The notes under the pieces: generated by a model
The model's database searches: none
The model's input: only the letters and a program-made list of their open reading frames with translations
What the model was told of the DNA's origin: nothing
Position numbers and translations under genes: made by a program
Shown: positions 62,277 to 64,000 of the stretch, piece after piece
Layout: every line of letters begins with the position of its first letter
How positions within the stretch are numbered: the stretch's first letter is position 1
Assembly: GCA_964483625.1 (NCBI GenBank)
Contig: CAZABB010000001.1
Coordinates: 73,355 to 137,354, forward strand
Reading direction: 5' to 3'
Source: JAFGQU01 sp964483625
Lineage (GTDB): Bacteria; Omnitrophota; Gorgyraeia; Duberdicusellales; 4484-171
DNA length: 64,000 bases

Positions 62277-62439
62277 TTACGCTTTCCTGCCTAAGAGATA
62301 ATAAATGACAAGGCCGACCAGCGGAGCAATAAGGATAAGCAGGGAGATTTTTTTTGCCCGTTTCTTTTGCGCCTTTCCAGAGATCAACGAGCGCAACGAT
62401 GTCGAGAATAAGTATGATTAAACCGACAAGCCCTTGTAT
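62277..62439 (-). pseudogene. Remnant of a small PLDc_N-like membrane protein
   Basis: Read with one skipped base at an A8 run (T8 at 62348-62355 on the given strand), the minus strand encodes LIILILDIVALVDLWKGAKE, then SLLILIAPLVGLVIYYLLGR, the usual two-helix PLDc_N-type membrane protein. No ATG, GTG or TTG starts it; an ATA at 62439 takes the expected place. Both defects point to a decaying gene, but an assembly error in the homopolymer is possible. It lies 13 bases after the 63-residue protein gene. Confidence 0.6.
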
Positions 62440-62452
62440 CTTACCCCCTTTC

Positions 62453-62644
62453 TTATTTGTCGGAACCTTTTTCTCTCTGTGTCAAAGCCTTCTCGATAAG
62501 AATCCGTAACTGATTCACGTTCTCACGGGGCAGGCGGAACTGCGTACGTAACGCGGCGGTCGCAATGGTAAATTCGAATAGATTCGGATTGTTGGGTACT
62601 TTGCGCACACTTACTTTCATCGGAAAACGCATGTTATCAGCCAT
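62453..62644 (-). CDS. Small conserved-type protein of unknown function (63 residues)
   Basis: A 63-residue protein starting MADNMRFPMKVSVRKVP, with predicted beta strands (FEFTIATAALRTQFRL) and a C-terminal helix (NVNQLRILIEKALTQ). No signal or membrane segment. The ATG at 62644 has AGAGGAT seven bases upstream. It follows the 43-residue membrane protein by 11 bases. Not recognised; possibly a small DNA-, RNA- or protein-binding factor. Confidence 0.75.
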   Translation of the reverse strand: MADNMRFPMKVSVRKVPNNPNLFEFTIATAALRTQFRLPRENVNQLRILIEKALTQREKGSDK

Positions 62645-62655
62645 GAATATCCTCT

Positions 62656-62787
62656 TTAGAAGGCCACGTTATCTTTGTATTTGTCAAAAAAAGGCTTAAT
62701 GTCCTGAGCAATGAAATTACGGTATATAAAGAGCGCAAGCCATAGAAGGACGATCAGCCAAATTATTTTTTTAATAATCCCTATCAT
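62656..62787 (-). CDS. Small single-helix membrane protein (43 residues)
   Basis: The frame starts at ATG 62787, MIGIIKKIIWLIVLLWLALF, one clear membrane helix, then a short soluble tail ending at 62656. No strong Shine-Dalgarno is visible, but the promoter at 62822-62850 points at it and the next gene follows after 11 bases. The function is unknown. Confidence 0.6.
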   Translation of the reverse strand: MIGIIKKIIWLIVLLWLALFIYRNFIAQDIKPFFDKYKDNVAF

Positions 62788-62821
62788 GCCGAATCATTTC
62801 ATACTGGAAATATCTTGAGTT

Positions 62822-62850
62822 ATCATACTACGGGCAATATCGGTGGTCAA
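62822..62850 (-). promoter_or_regulatory. Promoter for the small membrane protein gene
   Basis: On the minus strand TTGACC (62850-62845) and TATGAT (62827-62822) are separated by 17 bases. It shares the AAATTGACC context with the two PilZ promoters downstream. Confidence 0.75.
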
Positions 62851-62883
62851 TTTAATTTATGGATTTTATAATGCCCCAAGGAC

Positions 62884-63270
62884 CTATTTACCTTTGATTA
62901 TGGTCGTAACATAGGAGATCAGATTTTTCTCTGCCTGCGAATCGAGGCTGACGAATTCCACCCCGATCTCATAATAATGATGGCGTACTTCTTTAACCCA
63001 GACGACCTTCACCCGGGCTTCAAGGTAAAGGTATATTTTCTTTTTAATGGTAATACGGATCTGGAGATTGGCGTCTTTACGGATAAGTTCGTGAGCGATG
63101 AATTTCATCCCTCCTTCGCCGATATCGATTGCCAACGTCCCCTTATGGACACGGTCGGGAAGCACCATATAAGACACCTGGGCATCCTGGGATATTCGGA
63201 CAAACTTCCGGCGTTCGAGATGGGGTTTTCTATCTCCGGGGACTCTGACGAATTTCCTGCGTTCTTTCAT
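62884..63270 (-). CDS. PilZ domain protein (128 residues)
   Basis: A stand-alone PilZ protein. The motif RRKFVR occurs twice, at residues 4-9 and again after a short linker (ERRKFVRISQD); the second is the likely RxxxR site of the domain. AIDIGEGGMKFIA follows as the D/N-x-S-x-x-G block. It should bind c-di-GMP or a related role. It has its own promoter. Confidence 0.88.
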   Translation of the reverse strand: MKERRKFVRVPGDRKPHLERRKFVRISQDAQVSYMVLPDRVHKGTLAIDIGEGGMKFIAHELIRKDANLQIRITIKKKIYLYLEARVKVVWVKEVRHHYYEIGVEFVSLDSQAEKNLISYVTTIIKGK

Positions 63271-63302
63271 ATATTTATGGATAATATATGCAACTTATAT
63301 AA

Positions 63303-63331
63303 ATATTATCTCCGAATGAAGACGCGGTCAA
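63303..63331 (-). promoter_or_regulatory. Promoter of the first PilZ gene
   Basis: On the minus strand TTGACC (63331-63326) and TAATAT (63308-63303) are 17 bases apart, a good sigma70 match. The predicted start near 63296 lies about 26 bases before the ATG. Confidence 0.8.
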
Positions 63332-63373
63332 TTTAAAAATTGGGGGAGAAGGATACAGGCAGGAAGAATCCTG

Positions 63374-63404
63374 TCCCTTGTACATTTCCGAAGTGTGCAA
63401 GGGA
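63374..63404. repeat. Hairpin downstream of the second PilZ gene
   Basis: TCCCTTG (63374-63380) pairs with CAAGGGA (63398-63404), and the interior ACATTT/AAGTGT can pair further with mismatches. It lies 77 bases after the PilZ stop codon at 63481. There is no U-run, so it is a weak terminator candidate. Confidence 0.35.
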
Positions 63405-63480
63405 ATCCCGGACGAAAATTTCATACTACCTCAAGCAACTGCCGCCCCAAGACGGCATATTTGGTAAAGCCCGAGAGTAT

Positions 63481-63864
63481 TTATGTACCTCTTACCATGT
63501 TGACAATATAAGCGATCATCTTTTTTTCCCTTGCCGCATCCAAGTTGACGAATTTTACACCTATCTCATAATGATACTTTACTTTTTTTACCCAAATCAC
63601 TTTGACGATTGCTTCAAGGTAAAGATATATTTTTTTACGAATGGTGATTTTAACTTTAAGCGTGCTTCCTTTAGGGATAAATTCAGAGGCGATAAACTTG
63701 AATCCTCCCGTTCCCGCATCGAGACCGAGAGATCCTTTCTGTTTTCCCTTAGGAAGAATGGAATAAGAAGTTTGAAGGCCGCCGCAAACCCTGACAAATT
63801 TTCTCCGTTCCGAAGGAACCTTCTTTGCCCGGGGATTTCTCGGGGATTTTCTCCGTTCTCTCAT
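63481..63864 (-). CDS. PilZ domain protein (127 residues)
   Basis: A paralogue of the protein at 62884-63270 with the same layout: SERRKFVRVCGG, then DAGTGGFKFIA and a C-terminal IYLYLEAIVKVIWVKKVKYH. The start ATG 63864 (MRERRKSPRN) is chosen because transcription from the promoter at 63902-63930 begins near 63895; ATG 63873 is also possible. A longer frame to 63960 begins upstream of that promoter. Confidence 0.87.
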   Translation of the reverse strand: MRERRKSPRNPRAKKVPSERRKFVRVCGGLQTSYSILPKGKQKGSLGLDAGTGGFKFIASEFIPKGSTLKVKITIRKKIYLYLEAIVKVIWVKKVKYHYEIGVKFVNLDAAREKKMIAYIVNMVRGT

Positions 63865-63901
63865 ATTATGCATATTACCAATCCGTACAATCTCTACAAT
63901 C

Positions 63902-63930
63902 ATAATATTCCTTATCTCTGGCCGAGTCAA
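63902..63930 (-). promoter_or_regulatory. Promoter of the second PilZ gene
   Basis: On the minus strand TTGACT (63930-63925) and TATTAT (63907-63902) are separated by 17 bases. The upstream AAATTT context resembles the other two promoters of this group. Confidence 0.78.
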
Positions 63931-64000
63931 ATTAAAATTTGGGCAGAGTACTGTCAACATTTATTCGCAAATTCTAAAGAAGCGTTTTTCTGTTTTGCTT

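Noticed and set aside
63865..63960. Longer start for the second PilZ protein
   Set aside because: The extra 32 codons lie on both sides of the predicted promoter, upstream of the likely transcript start.

Overview
The window looks like a stretch of bacterial chromosome from an uncultivated anaerobe. The mix of many radical SAM genes, PilZ proteins, an endonuclease Q homologue, a pabB-pabC fusion and a PyrR attenuator fits candidate phyla such as Omnitrophota, but that placement is inference and no rRNA gene is present to fix it. Most genes lie on the minus strand; the exceptions are a glycosyltransferase block (25656-31646) and a pilin-like gene (59619-59996).

Region 1 (1-25.4 kb, minus strand, one apparent operon read leftwards) is the unusual part. 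Downstream of a REP-type transposase gene come an FAD oxidoreductase, an ABC-2 permease, a Wzt-like ABC ATPase with a very long C-terminus, a radical SAM/SPASM protein, two large radical SAM proteins (1056 and 734 residues), a 448-residue radical SAM protein, a 48-residue ORF, and then a tandem array of 12 paralogous radical SAM/SPASM proteins that runs off the left edge. A domain of roughly 200 residues that I cannot name occurs six times in three of these proteins: three copies behind the ABC ATPase, two in the 1056-residue protein and one in the 734-residue protein. It links an exporter to radical enzymes. My working model is a surface polymer that is modified by a battery of radical enzymes and exported by the ABC transporter.

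Region 2 (25.6-31.6 kb, plus strand) holds three GT1/GT4-type glycosyltransferases, one GT2 glycosyltransferase, a MraY/WecA-like phosphoglycosyl transferase and a metallo-beta-lactamase-fold hydrolase. It diverges from region 1 and probably belongs to the same polysaccharide pathway.

Region 3 (31.6-49.2 kb, minus strand) is dominated by de novo pyrimidine synthesis: pyrR-pyrB-pyrC behind a PyrR-type attenuator, carA-carB, pyrK, and pyrD-pyrF. pyrE is not in the window. Mixed in are dcd, mutM, pabB-pabC, a YjbQ-family gene, an EndoQ homologue, a GT2 enzyme, a TauE/SafE protein and a tRNA-Arg(CCG).

Region 4 (49.5-64 kb) is housekeeping and small regulatory genes: an RNA uracil methyltransferase, a nitroreductase, era, an M20 peptidase, a PilZ/coiled-coil/alpha-barrel protein, TPR and transglutaminase proteins, an aminotransferase, an Lrp/AsnC regulator, a DnaQ-like exonuclease, a second YjbQ paralogue, a tRNA-binding protein, several tiny membrane proteins and two PilZ proteins. 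Clear sigma70-like promoters are visible in front of several of them.
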